Origin: Cyanobium sp. ATX 6F1
GTDB lineage: Bacteria; Cyanobacteriota; Cyanobacteriia; PCC-6307; Cyanobiaceae
Length of the DNA stretch: 64,000 bases
NCBI RefSeq assembly: GCF_024346315.1
Contig: NZ_JAGQCS010000003.1
Coordinates: 1 to 64,000, forward strand
Reading direction: 5' to 3'
The notes below the pieces were generated by a model. The model was not told where the DNA came from. It saw nothing but the letters and a program-made list of their open reading frames with translations, and searched no databases. Each line of letters begins with the position of its first letter. Positions within the stretch are counted from its first letter, which is position 1. This document shows positions 42,749 through 52,388 of this stretch, piece after piece. Both the position numbers and the translations under genes were made by a program.

Positions 42749-43744
42749 GTGACCAGTTTTTTGACCGCTGCACGGGTGGAACACGAGAGCGCACCCCACG
42801 ACACCCGCCGTCTGCGGCTGTTCAGTGGCACCTCCAATCCCGCCCTGGCGCGGGAGATTGCCAATTATCTCGGTGTGCCCGATGGCCCGCGGGTGATCAA
42901 GCGCTTCGCCGACGGGGAGCTCTACCTGCAGATCCAGGAGTCGATTCGGGGCTGCGATGTGTTCCTGATCCAGCCCACCTGCGCGCCGGTGAACGATCAC
43001 CTGATGGAGCTGCTGATCATGGTGGACGCCTGCCGCCGCGCCTCCGCCCGCCAGATCACTGCTGTGGTGCCCTACTACGGCTACGCCCGCGCCGACCGCA
43101 AGACCGCCGGCCGCGAATCGATCACGGCCAAGCTGGTGGCCAACCTGCTGGTCAAATCCGGCGTCGATCGGGTGCTGGCGATGGACCTGCACTCCTCCCA
43201 GATCCAGGGGTACTTCGACATCCCCTGCGATCACATCTACGGCTCACCGGTGCTCGTGGATTACCTGGCCGGCCGCAACCTCGGGGAGGTGGTGGTGGTC
43301 TCCCCGGATGTGGGCGGGGTGGCCCGGGCCCGGGCCTTCGCCAAGAAGATGAACGACGCCCCCCTGGCGATCATCGACAAGCGCCGCTCCGGTCACAACG
43401 TCGCGGAAAGCCTCACCGTGATCGGTGATGTGGCCGGCAAGACCGCCGTGCTGATCGACGACATGATCGACACCGGCGGCACCATCTGCCAGGGGGCCAG
43501 GCTGTTGCGGCAGCGGGGTGCCCAGCGGGTGCTGGCCTGCGCCACCCATCCGGTGTTCTCACCGCCGGCGAGTGAGTTGCTCTCGGAGCCCGGGCTGTTC
43601 GAGGAGGTGATCGTCACCAACAGCATTCCCCTGGAGCCCGACCGGCGCTTCCCCCAACTGCAAGTGCTCTCGGTGGCGAACATGCTGGGGGAGGCGATCT
43701 GGCGCATCCACGAGGAGAGCTCGGTCAGCTCGATGTTCCGATGA
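42749..43744 (+). CDS. prs: Ribose-phosphate pyrophosphokinase
   Basis: The 331-residue enzyme makes PRPP from ribose-5-phosphate and ATP for nucleotide, His, Trp and NAD synthesis. It has LRLFSGTSNPALAREIANYL, the flexible-loop region YYGYARADRKTAGRE, the cation site MDLHSSQIQGYFDIP and the PRPP-binding signature VLIDDMIDTGGTICQGA. Length fits class I enzymes with an N-terminal extension of about 15 residues. GTG start at 42749. Confidence 0.95.
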   Translation: MTSFLTAARVEHESAPHDTRRLRLFSGTSNPALAREIANYLGVPDGPRVIKRFADGELYLQIQESIRGCDVFLIQPTCAPVNDHLMELLIMVDACRRASARQITAVVPYYGYARADRKTAGRESITAKLVANLLVKSGVDRVLAMDLHSSQIQGYFDIPCDHIYGSPVLVDYLAGRNLGEVVVVSPDVGGVARARAFAKKMNDAPLAIIDKRRSGHNVAESLTVIGDVAGKTAVLIDDMIDTGGTICQGARLLRQRGAQRVLACATHPVFSPPASELLSEPGLFEEVIVTNSIPLEPDRRFPQLQVLSVANMLGEAIWRIHEESSVSSMFR

Positions 43745-43768
43745 GCTCGTTTCGATGAATCCAGGCCC

Positions 43769-45052
43769 ATGGGCAGGATCAGGGGCCTCCCTGTTTCTGC
43801 CGCTGCATCGCTGCCCTTGACGAGCCCCTTTCCCTTGCGCGTGCGCCTGAAACGGGCCCTGCCCACGGCCCTGGGCGGTCTGCTGGTGTCGGTCCTGCAG
43901 ACCGTCGGTCTGGGGCCGCCCGCCTTAGCCGCCAGCCAGAGCGTGGGGGTCTGGCTCACCAACAGCCCAAGCCCCCTCTACTACGACGGCAACCGCATCG
44001 ACCGGGCCGTGAATGAGCTGGCGGCGGCAGGGTTCACCACCCTCTACCCCAACGTCTGGAGCCGCGGCGCCACCTTCCATCGCAGCCGTTGGGCGCCGAT
44101 GGAGCCGGCCCTGAAACAGAGCGCCCCAAACCTCGATCCGATCTGTCGCCTCACCCGCGCCGCCCATCGCCGGGGCCTGAAGGTGATCCCCTGGTTCGAG
44201 TACGGCCTGATGGAGCCGGCTGACGCCGACGTGGTGATCCAGCACCCGGAGTGGGTGCTGCAGCGCAGCGACGGCACCACCACCTACGCCATGCACGGCG
44301 CCAACATGCGCAGCTCGCCCATGAAGGATCTGCGGGTCTGGCTCAATCCCGCCCATCCCGGCGTGCGCCAGCGGTTCATCGGCCTGATCAGTGAGATCGT
44401 GCGCCGTTGCGGGGTGGATGCGATTCAGCTCGATGACCACTTCGCCTGGCCGGTGGAGCTGGGCTACGACCCCTTCACCCGAGCGTTGTACGAGAAAGAC
44501 ACCGGCCGCCAGCCACCTGAGGACTTCACCAACCGCGACTGGATGACCTGGCGCCGCCACCAGCTCACGAACCTGTTGCGGGAGCTGCGCAGCGAACTCA
44601 AGGACCGCCAGGGCGGCGCCGGCATCAGCCTCTCGCCCGGACCCTTCCGTTTTGCCTACAACCAGTGGCTCCAGGACTGGGAGATCTGGTCGCTGGGGGG
44701 GCTGATCGATGAGCTGGTGGTGCAGAACTACGCCTACTCGGTGAAGGGATTCCTCAAGGACCTCGACCAGCCTGCGCTGGTCAAGGCACGCCAGTGGGGG
44801 ATTCCCGTGGAGATCGGTCTGCTGGCCGGTTTTGGCGGCCGCACCACCCCGATGCCCGTGCTGGCGGAGAAGGTGCGGCTCTCGGCCCAGCGGGGCCATG
44901 GGGTGATTTATTTCTATTGGGAGGGGCTCTGGGGCCAGTACGCCGGTCCCGAGGGGGGCCCGGCGCGCCAGGAAGCCTTCCGACAGCTCCACGGCAACCT
45001 GTTCCCTGATCCCTATCCCAACCGGAGCAATCTCAGGCCGGCGAAACGCTGA
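43769..45052 (+). CDS. Exported glycoside-hydrolase-like protein (GHL10/DUF187)
   Basis: The 427-residue protein has a long signal-type N-terminus ending around PPALAASQ, then the GHL10 pattern: GVWLTNSPSPLYY, TTLYPNVWSRGATFHRS, HRRGLKVIPWFEYGLM and DAIQLDDHFAWPVELGYD with probable catalytic acids in QLDDH. These TIM-barrel proteins are predicted glycosidases, possibly on peptidoglycan or exopolysaccharide. Convergent with pepN, 21 bp away. Confidence 0.85.
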   Translation: MGRIRGLPVSAAASLPLTSPFPLRVRLKRALPTALGGLLVSVLQTVGLGPPALAASQSVGVWLTNSPSPLYYDGNRIDRAVNELAAAGFTTLYPNVWSRGATFHRSRWAPMEPALKQSAPNLDPICRLTRAAHRRGLKVIPWFEYGLMEPADADVVIQHPEWVLQRSDGTTTYAMHGANMRSSPMKDLRVWLNPAHPGVRQRFIGLISEIVRRCGVDAIQLDDHFAWPVELGYDPFTRALYEKDTGRQPPEDFTNRDWMTWRRHQLTNLLRELRSELKDRQGGAGISLSPGPFRFAYNQWLQDWEIWSLGGLIDELVVQNYAYSVKGFLKDLDQPALVKARQWGIPVEIGLLAGFGGRTTPMPVLAEKVRLSAQRGHGVIYFYWEGLWGQYAGPEGGPARQEAFRQLHGNLFPDPYPNRSNLRPAKR

Positions 45053-45056
45053 GCCT

Positions 45057-45088
45057 GAGCCCCAGGTCTCAGTTCAGCGTTGGGGCTC
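45057..45088. repeat. Inverted repeat between convergent genes
   Basis: GAGCCCCA (45057-45064) and TGGGGCTC (45081-45088) are perfect complements across 16 nt, and the right arm lies in the last pepN codons. It could serve as a bidirectional terminator, but there is no T-run on either side. Confidence 0.4.
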
Positions 45089-47782
45089 CGTGCCGAGGCA
45101 CTGCTCCACCACCTCGCGGGTGTTGGTGGACAGGCGTTCGTCCGCCAGTTGCTCGAGGGCGGCCCGCTGGGCGGCGCCGCGCGCCGCCCCATAGCTCTGC
45201 CAGCGGCTGAACACCTTGGCCAGGCGCGAGGCGGTGATCGGGTTGCGCCGGTCGAGTTCGGCGATGCGCGCCGCCATGAAGCGGTAGCCGCTGCCATCGG
45301 CGGCATGGAACACCGGCGGGTTGCCCGCCAGGCCCCCCAGCACCGCCCGCACGGAGTTCGGGGCGGCCGGATCGAAGCGGGGATGCTCCAGCAGCCGTTG
45401 CACCCGCTCCAGGCCGTCGGCGAGCGGGGCCGAGGCCTCCAGCGCGAACCAGGCATCGAGGATCACGGGCTTGTCCTGCCAGCGCGCATAGAAGGCCGCC
45501 AGGGCTTGCTCGCGGGCCGGGTGCTCCAGGGGCTGCAGGGCGCGCAGGCCGGCGCGGGCCAGGGTCATCGAGGGGCCCTCCACGGCGGCCGCGGCGGCGG
45601 CGATCGCCGCCCCTTCACCGGCGGCGGCCCGCCAGGCCCAGATGGTGGCGGTCAGCATCCGATCGCCAACACCCTGGGGCCAGGGGAGGTCCCATTGGGG
45701 CGTGCAACGGGGGAGGGCCTCCAGGAGTGGTTCCGCCAGTTCGCTGCCGAAACGGCGCTCCAGGGCGAGCTGGGCGGCGAACAGGGCCGGCGGATCCGGC
45801 TCGGCGGCCTCAGCTTCCAGTTCCGCCAGTCCGGGCAGGTCCAGCAGCACACTGCGGTTGGCCTCCGAGAGCAGGCCATCGCGGAGGATGCGCTCGAAAC
45901 CGGCCACCAGACCCTCTTCCAGGGGTTCATTCGGGCCGCCGGCGGCCCGTTCGATCAGGGCCCGCCGCAACAGGGTCTGACCGGCGTCCCAGCGGGCCAC
46001 CGGTTCGCTGTCGTGGGCCAGCAGGTGCAGCAGTTCCTCGCTGGAGCGCTCGACCTCCAGCCGCACCGGCGTGGAGAAGCGCCGCAGCAGGGAGAGGGCG
46101 GGTGGATGGGGCTGGTGCTCCAAGCCCGTGAGCACGAACCGCTGCTCGGCCTGGTCCACCACCAGCAGCCGGCTGAGTTGTCCCCAGCGGGGCGGGAGGC
46201 TGCGGGCCGCGGCCTCCAGCTCGCTTTCCCCCTCCAGGCGCACAGGCACGGCCTCGCCGCCCTGGTCCACCAGCCCCAGGGCCAGGGGCAGCACCAGGGG
46301 CTGCTTGTGGGGCTGCCCGGGGGTGGGGGGGGTGTGCTGGCGGGCCGTCAGGGTGAGGGTGCCGCCAGCGGCGTCCCAGTGGCGCTCCAGCTGCAGCACC
46401 GGGGTGCCCGCCTGATTGTACCAGCGGCGGAACTGGGCAAAGTCGAACTCCGCTGAGCTGGTGGCCGCGCTGGAGGTGGCTTCGAGGGCCGCATCCTCCA
46501 TGGCCTGCACGAAGTCTTCGCAGGTGGCGGCGGTGCCGTCGTAGCGCTCGACGTAGAGATCGATGCCGCGGTGGAAGGTGCTTCCCCCCAGCAATGTGTG
46601 CAGCATGCGGATCAGTTCGGATCCTTTTTCGTAGATCGTGGTGGTGTAGAAGTTGTCGATCGCCTGGTAATGATCCGGCTGCACCGGGTGTGCTGTGGGG
46701 CCGGCATCTTCGCGGAACTGCCTGTTGCGCAGCATCGACACATCCTCGATCCGCTTGAGCGCATCGGCGTGCAGATCAGCGGTGAAGCACTGGTCACGAA
46801 ACACCGTCAGGCCCTCCTTGAGCGAGAGCTGAAACCAGTCGCGGCAGGTGATGCGGTTGCCGGTCCAGTTGTGGAAGTACTCGTGGGCGATCACGCTCTC
46901 GATCCGCTCCAGTTCGCCATCGGTGGCCGTGGCGGCATCGGCCAGCACCAACTTGGAGTTGAAGATGTTGAGGCTCTTGTTCTCCATCGCGCCCATGTTG
47001 AAGTGGCGCACGGCAACGATGTTGTACTGATCGAGGTCGTATTCGAGTCCGTAGACCCGCTCATCCCAGGCCATCGAGCGCTTGAGGGAGTCCATGGCGT
47101 GGGCGGTGAAGGGGGCATCGCCCGGCTCCACGTGCAAGCGCAGGCGCACCGCACGGCCGCTGGCGGTGATGAACGTGCTTTCCACTTCCTCCAGCTGACC
47201 CGCCACCAGGGCGAACAGGTAGGAGGGCTTGGGGAAGGGGTCGTCCCAGAGCGCGAAGTGACGTGGGGCCCCGCTGAGCGGATCGGGGGGCAGCGCTCCG
47301 CTCTCCAGTTGGTTGCCGTTGGAGAGCAGCACCGGGCAGCTCTCCCGTTCGGCCTCGATCCGCACCTGGAAGCGGCTGAGCAGATCAGGCCGGTCGGGGT
47401 GGAAGGTGATGCGCCGGAAGCCCTCGGCTTCGCACTGGGTGGTGACCATGCCGCCGCTCACGTAGAGCCCTTCGAGGGTGGTGTTGGTCTCCGGGTGGCT
47501 GCGCACCAGGGAGCGCAGCAGGAACGGTTGACTGGGGGGCTCAAGGATCGTCAGACCTTCGCCATCGAGCCGGTACGCCCCCTCATCCAGGGCCACCCCG
47601 TCGATGGAAAGCTCCAGCAGCTCCAGTTCGATGCCCTGCATCAGCAGCGGTGCGCTGTTCAGGGGGGTGATCCGCAGCTGCGCCTCCACCAGGGTGTGAT
47701 CGGGGAAGATCCGCACGATCAGGTCGGTGCGCTCGATGCGGATCGGGGCCGGACGGTAATCGGCGAGCCGCACGGTGGTCAT
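45074..47782 (-). CDS. pepN: Aminopeptidase N (M1 family)
   Basis: The 902-residue zinc aminopeptidase trims N-terminal residues from peptides. It has the substrate-binding motif NMGAMENKSLNIF and the zinc site VIAHEYFHNWTGNRIT with the third ligand Glu in LKEGLTVFRDQ. The C-terminal half is the helical DUF3458-type domain. Length is slightly above E. coli PepN. ATG 47782 (MTTVRLADYRPAPIRI) is chosen over 47839, whose extension is not family-like. Confidence 0.95.
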   Translation of the reverse strand: MTTVRLADYRPAPIRIERTDLIVRIFPDHTLVEAQLRITPLNSAPLLMQGIELELLELSIDGVALDEGAYRLDGEGLTILEPPSQPFLLRSLVRSHPETNTTLEGLYVSGGMVTTQCEAEGFRRITFHPDRPDLLSRFQVRIEAERESCPVLLSNGNQLESGALPPDPLSGAPRHFALWDDPFPKPSYLFALVAGQLEEVESTFITASGRAVRLRLHVEPGDAPFTAHAMDSLKRSMAWDERVYGLEYDLDQYNIVAVRHFNMGAMENKSLNIFNSKLVLADAATATDGELERIESVIAHEYFHNWTGNRITCRDWFQLSLKEGLTVFRDQCFTADLHADALKRIEDVSMLRNRQFREDAGPTAHPVQPDHYQAIDNFYTTTIYEKGSELIRMLHTLLGGSTFHRGIDLYVERYDGTAATCEDFVQAMEDAALEATSSAATSSAEFDFAQFRRWYNQAGTPVLQLERHWDAAGGTLTLTARQHTPPTPGQPHKQPLVLPLALGLVDQGGEAVPVRLEGESELEAAARSLPPRWGQLSRLLVVDQAEQRFVLTGLEHQPHPPALSLLRRFSTPVRLEVERSSEELLHLLAHDSEPVARWDAGQTLLRRALIERAAGGPNEPLEEGLVAGFERILRDGLLSEANRSVLLDLPGLAELEAEAAEPDPPALFAAQLALERRFGSELAEPLLEALPRCTPQWDLPWPQGVGDRMLTATIWAWRAAAGEGAAIAAAAAAVEGPSMTLARAGLRALQPLEHPAREQALAAFYARWQDKPVILDAWFALEASAPLADGLERVQRLLEHPRFDPAAPNSVRAVLGGLAGNPPVFHAADGSGYRFMAARIAELDRRNPITASRLAKVFSRWQSYGAARGAAQRAALEQLADERLSTNTREVVEQCLGTEPQR

Positions 47783-47835
47783 GGAAAGGGGGAGCAGCGG
47801 TGCTTCGATCCTGCCGCTCCGCTCCCCCTGCCGCT

Positions 47836-48453
47836 TCACCAGAGGGTGGGACCCTTGCCGATGGCGGCGTTGCAGCCCACCTGGGTGCCGAGCAGGGCGC
47901 CCAGGGGCACCGCCCAGGAGCGGCCGTCCTGACGGGAGGCGGCATAGCCGACGCCACCGCCCACCAGGCCACCCACCAGCCGGCCGATCTGGCAGGTTTT
48001 CTGCTGCTGTTGGGCATCGGCCTGCGTCAGCGGAGCGTTGCCGTCGAGCTGAGCGGCATACCCCTGTTGCCCGTAGGTGGGCTGGATGTAGTCCTGGCGG
48101 TAGGGCTGCCGGTAGGCCTGCCGGTAAGGCTGGGCGTAACCGGGCTCGTCGTAGCCAGGCTCGTAGTTGACCTGGTAGGTGGGTCGGTAGACCTGCCGGT
48201 AGGTCTTGGTGCGCACGGGTACCCCGTAGCTCTGGCGAACGACCGGCGCCGGCCGGTAGCTGGGCTGGCCGTAATTGCGTGAGCCGTCATCGCGATATTC
48301 CACCGTCGTCACGGTGCGTTCGATGATCACCGGCTGGCTCTGGGCCAGGGCGGCGACAGGGCCGAGCAGGGCCGCAGTGGCGAGGCCGCAGGCCAGCAGG
48401 ACAGGGCTGTTGGAACGCCAGGCCGGGCGGCTGGAGCGCTGAAGGTCATTCAT
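47836..48453 (-). CDS. Exported glycine-zipper protein with YRQ-rich region
   Basis: The 205-residue protein has a signal peptide (to AALAQSQ), a Tyr/Gln/Arg-rich low-complexity section with repeated YRQ (PYRQAYRQPYRQ) and a C-terminal glycine zipper GRLVGGLVGGGVGYAA of the type that inserts into membranes. Function unknown; a cell-envelope role is likely. ATG 48453 is used. Its first seven codons are duplicated, in diverged form, at 49121-49101 (see findings). Confidence 0.7.
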   Translation of the reverse strand: MNDLQRSSRPAWRSNSPVLLACGLATAALLGPVAALAQSQPVIIERTVTTVEYRDDGSRNYGQPSYRPAPVVRQSYGVPVRTKTYRQVYRPTYQVNYEPGYDEPGYAQPYRQAYRQPYRQDYIQPTYGQQGYAAQLDGNAPLTQADAQQQQKTCQIGRLVGGLVGGGVGYAASRQDGRSWAVPLGALLGTQVGCNAAIGKGPTLW

Positions 48454-48522
48454 GGGATCGGAGGCGATGGGACATCCCAGGTGTGAGGGATGAGCCAAGC
48501 AAAGCCCTGAGATCTGACCCAA

Positions 48523-48548
48523 TCACAACTGGCACATGTGCCAGTTGT
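48523..48548. repeat. 26-bp perfect palindrome, copy 1
   Basis: CACAACTGGCACA (48523-48535) is followed directly by its reverse complement TGTGCCAGTTGTG (48536-48548). A second hairpin, GGCCAG-ATGCGA-CTGGCC (48548-48565), follows. It lies between the 3' end of the 48600 gene and the start of the glycine-zipper gene. An operator or a terminator/processing hairpin is possible. Confidence 0.9.
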
Positions 48549-48599
48549 GGCCAGATGCGACTGGCCCTGCCCTGCAGGGCATCTGGGCCCTCCTGAACC

Positions 48600-49010
48600 C
48601 TATTTCGCGGCTGGAGCCGGAGCGGGTTTGCCGCCGGATTGCTGCTTGATCAAGCCTCTTACATTCTTGACAACATCAGCCGGCACATTATCCGGACAGA
48701 TCTCAACGGCGTCGATCACTGCGGAGTTGCTCGAGCCCTTGCGGAGTTCATCGCGCGCTAGGGGCTTTGGGCCCATTTGAACGATCATGCCACCGTGCTG
48801 ACCCTGGAGAACTAAAGAAATAGTCTCTCCAGCAATCGCCACGGCCCTGTCGAATTCGATCCCGGCCGCTCTCATGACGCAGATGTTAAGGGCTGCGAGA
48901 CGTGTGTAAAGCCTAAAGTCGGCATCGGTTGCTGGGTCTGCGAGGGCCGGCGTGGGCAGCAGCAGCGGGGCCAGCAGCAACGTACCGGACCAGCGTAAGA
49001 AGGTGGGCAT
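48600..49010 (-). CDS. Small exported protein, paralogue A
   Basis: The 136-residue protein has a signal peptide ending PTPALA, then a conserved body: LYTRLAALNICVMRAAG, FDRAVAIAGETI, QGQHGG, SNSAVIDAVEICPDNVPADV and a Gly/Pro/Ala/Lys tail. Two cysteines (NIC, EIC) are shared with paralogue B and could form a disulfide. The family is unknown to me. It is visibly AT-richer than paralogue B although both derive from one duplicated unit. Confidence 0.75.
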   Translation of the reverse strand: MPTFLRWSGTLLLAPLLLPTPALADPATDADFRLYTRLAALNICVMRAAGIEFDRAVAIAGETISLVLQGQHGGMIVQMGPKPLARDELRKGSSNSAVIDAVEICPDNVPADVVKNVRGLIKQQSGGKPAPAPAAK

Positions 49011-49075
49011 GCTAGATGGATTCTAGAAGCCGACACTCTGATCTACGGGTTCCCTTCTGTCTGTGTCTATGGGCA

Positions 49076-49090
49076 TGTTTTCGCTTCAAC
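49076..49090 (-). promoter_or_regulatory. Shared upstream element, copy 1
   Basis: TGTTTTCGCTTCAAC (plus strand) lies about 66 bp upstream of the paralogue A start and recurs exactly at 49801-49815 before paralogue B. Sequence around it has diverged much more, so it may be a conserved promoter or operator, or just a well-kept stretch of the duplication. Confidence 0.35.
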
Positions 49091-49191
49091 GCGTCCACTT
49101 GGAGCGTTGAAGGTTGCTCATGGGATCGGAGGGCGGATGGACATCCCCGGCGGGGGGATTCACCTAGACAACCCTACCGATCTGACTCAAC

Positions 49192-49217
49192 AGCAACTGG
49201 CACATGTGACAGTTGCT
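49192..49217. repeat. 26-bp near-perfect palindrome, copy 2
   Basis: AGCAACTGGCACA pairs with TGTGACAGTTGCT with 12 of 13 pairs intact. Relative to copy 1 both arms changed together near the ends, so pairing is kept. The element lies between the duplicated gene start and the 3' end of paralogue B. Confidence 0.85.
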
Positions 49218-49297
49218 GTCAGATGCGACTGGCCCATGACCAGCTCCCGAACGATCCCCGCAGAGGCGCTGCGGGGGAGCCGTTTCAGCCCGGTGGG

Positions 49298-49732
49298 CTA
49301 CTTGGCTGGGGCGGGTGCGGCGCCGGGCGCCTTGCCACCGGACTGCTGTTTGATCACGTCCTGAACCTTTTTGACGACATCCGCAGGGACCTCCTTCGGG
49401 CAGATCTCCACGGCGCCGATCACGGAGGAGTTATTGGAGCCCTGGCGCAGCTTTTCGATGGACAGGGGGTTGGCTCCCACCTGCTGGATCAGGCCACCGT
49501 GCTGGCCCATCAGCACCTGGGCGATGGTTTCACCGGCAATCGCCACGGCCTTGTCGAATTCGACCCCAGCTGCCCGGGCGATGCAGACGTTGATGGCGGC
49601 CAGACGGCTGTAGAGCGTCATGTCGGTGTCGGTGGCCGGGGCCGCCAGGGCCGGGGTGGGCAGCAGGGCCAGGGGCAGCAGCAGCAGCGGGGCCAGCAGC
49701 AACGGGCTGGACCAGCGGAGGAAGGTGCGCAA
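49298..49732 (-). CDS. Small exported protein, paralogue B
   Basis: This 144-residue protein is roughly two-thirds identical by eye to paralogue A, with the same signal peptide (FLRWSSPLLLAPLL) and conserved body (LYSRLAAINVCIARAAG, FDKAVAIAGETI, MGQHGG, VIGAVEICPKEVPADV). TTG 49732 aligns with the ATG of paralogue A; a GTG at 49768 would add 12 residues before the leader. Function unknown. Confidence 0.75.
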   Translation of the reverse strand: MRTFLRWSSPLLLAPLLLLPLALLPTPALAAPATDTDMTLYSRLAAINVCIARAAGVEFDKAVAIAGETIAQVLMGQHGGLIQQVGANPLSIEKLRQGSNNSSVIGAVEICPKEVPADVVKKVQDVIKQQSGGKAPGAAPAPAK

Positions 49733-49800
49733 GCTCGACGAAGGCGAGGAGGCCCCATGGTGAATCACAGGGGTCCCGGCTGTCGGTGCCCTGGGAGGCC

Positions 49801-49815
49801 TGTTTTCGCTTCAAC
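49801..49815 (-). promoter_or_regulatory. Shared upstream element, copy 2
   Basis: TGTTTTCGCTTCAAC, identical to 49076-49090, lies about 69 bp upstream of the TTG start of paralogue B, nearly the same distance as in copy 1. Confidence 0.35.
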
Positions 49816-49900
49816 CTGTCCCTTGGAGCGCCCTGCGCGCGGCCCCCGAATCGCGCCCGCACCGGCCCGCCTCGGCCACTGGCGTGGAGGGGGTCCTTCC

Positions 49901-49930
49901 TTGACGAAGGGCCTGTCGGCCCCGTAGTTT
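49901..49930 (+). promoter_or_regulatory. Candidate promoter for tRNA-Glu
   Basis: TTGACG (49901-49906, 5/6 to the -35 consensus) is followed after 18 nt by TAGTTT (49925-49930), a weak -10. Transcription would begin about 38 nt before the tRNA. Confidence 0.4.
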
Positions 49931-49974
49931 CCCTGCATCGGAGCGCACACCCACGGGGTGCGGTTCGTGGCCTC

Positions 49975-50047
49975 GCCCCCATCGTCTAGAGGCCTAGGAC
50001 ACCTCCCTTTCACGGAGGCGACAGGGGTTCGAATCCCCTTGGGGGTA
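49975..50047 (+). tRNA. trnE: tRNA-Glu (anticodon UUC)
   Basis: All tRNA arms are readable: acceptor CCCCCA with TGGGGG, the D-arm around TCTAGAGGCCTAGGA, anticodon stem CCTCC/GGAGG with loop CTTTCAC (anticodon TTC at 50009-50011) and the T-arm AGGGGTTCGAATCCCCT. The CCA end is not encoded. In cyanobacteria glutamyl-tRNA also supplies glutamate for 5-aminolevulinate, the start of heme, chlorophyll and corrin synthesis. Confidence 0.97.
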
Positions 50048-50276
50048 TTCAATCCGAGCTCAGTGTTTGTTCTCACGAATACTGAAAAATCGCCCTTTGA
50101 GAAATGCTCGTTGCGCTTGATCGCAAATCGAGCAGCAATCGAAGCGCCCATTCGTTACCCGCTTCAGGGTCAACGACCCCATGGGTTTCAAGCTGTCCGT
50201 AACGCTGCCATCGCTTCCAAGGTTGTTGTGCTTGGAGTCGATGCCATCACCGACGGAGCGGCGGTTGGCCTGGAGC

Positions 50277-52183
<1,907 letters not shown>

Positions 52184-52194
52184 CCTCCAGCTCC

Positions 52195-52217
52195 AGCCCG
52201 CCTTCGGCGGGCTTTTT
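52195..52217 (+). terminator. Rho-independent terminator of petH
   Basis: GCCCGCC (52196-52202) pairs with GGCGGGC (52206-52212) around TTC and is followed by five T residues, 12 bp after the petH stop. Confidence 0.9.
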
Positions 52218-52388
52218 GATGCCCGCTACGGCGCCGCTGGGGGGTCTGATGCTCCCCCTGGATCGGCGCCTTCTCCGCTCGTGCCGTTTGGCGGATTCCA
52301 CACAAACCATGCCCCCAGACCCCCGCGGCAGGGTCAAGCCGCTTTTCGTGGTTAAACCAGGGGCACCGCTTTCAGCGATCCCGCGCCC

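Noticed and set aside
46571-47932. 453-codon frame opposite pepN
   Set aside because: Antisense to pepN, which has intact zinc and GAMEN motifs; the frame has no motif of its own.
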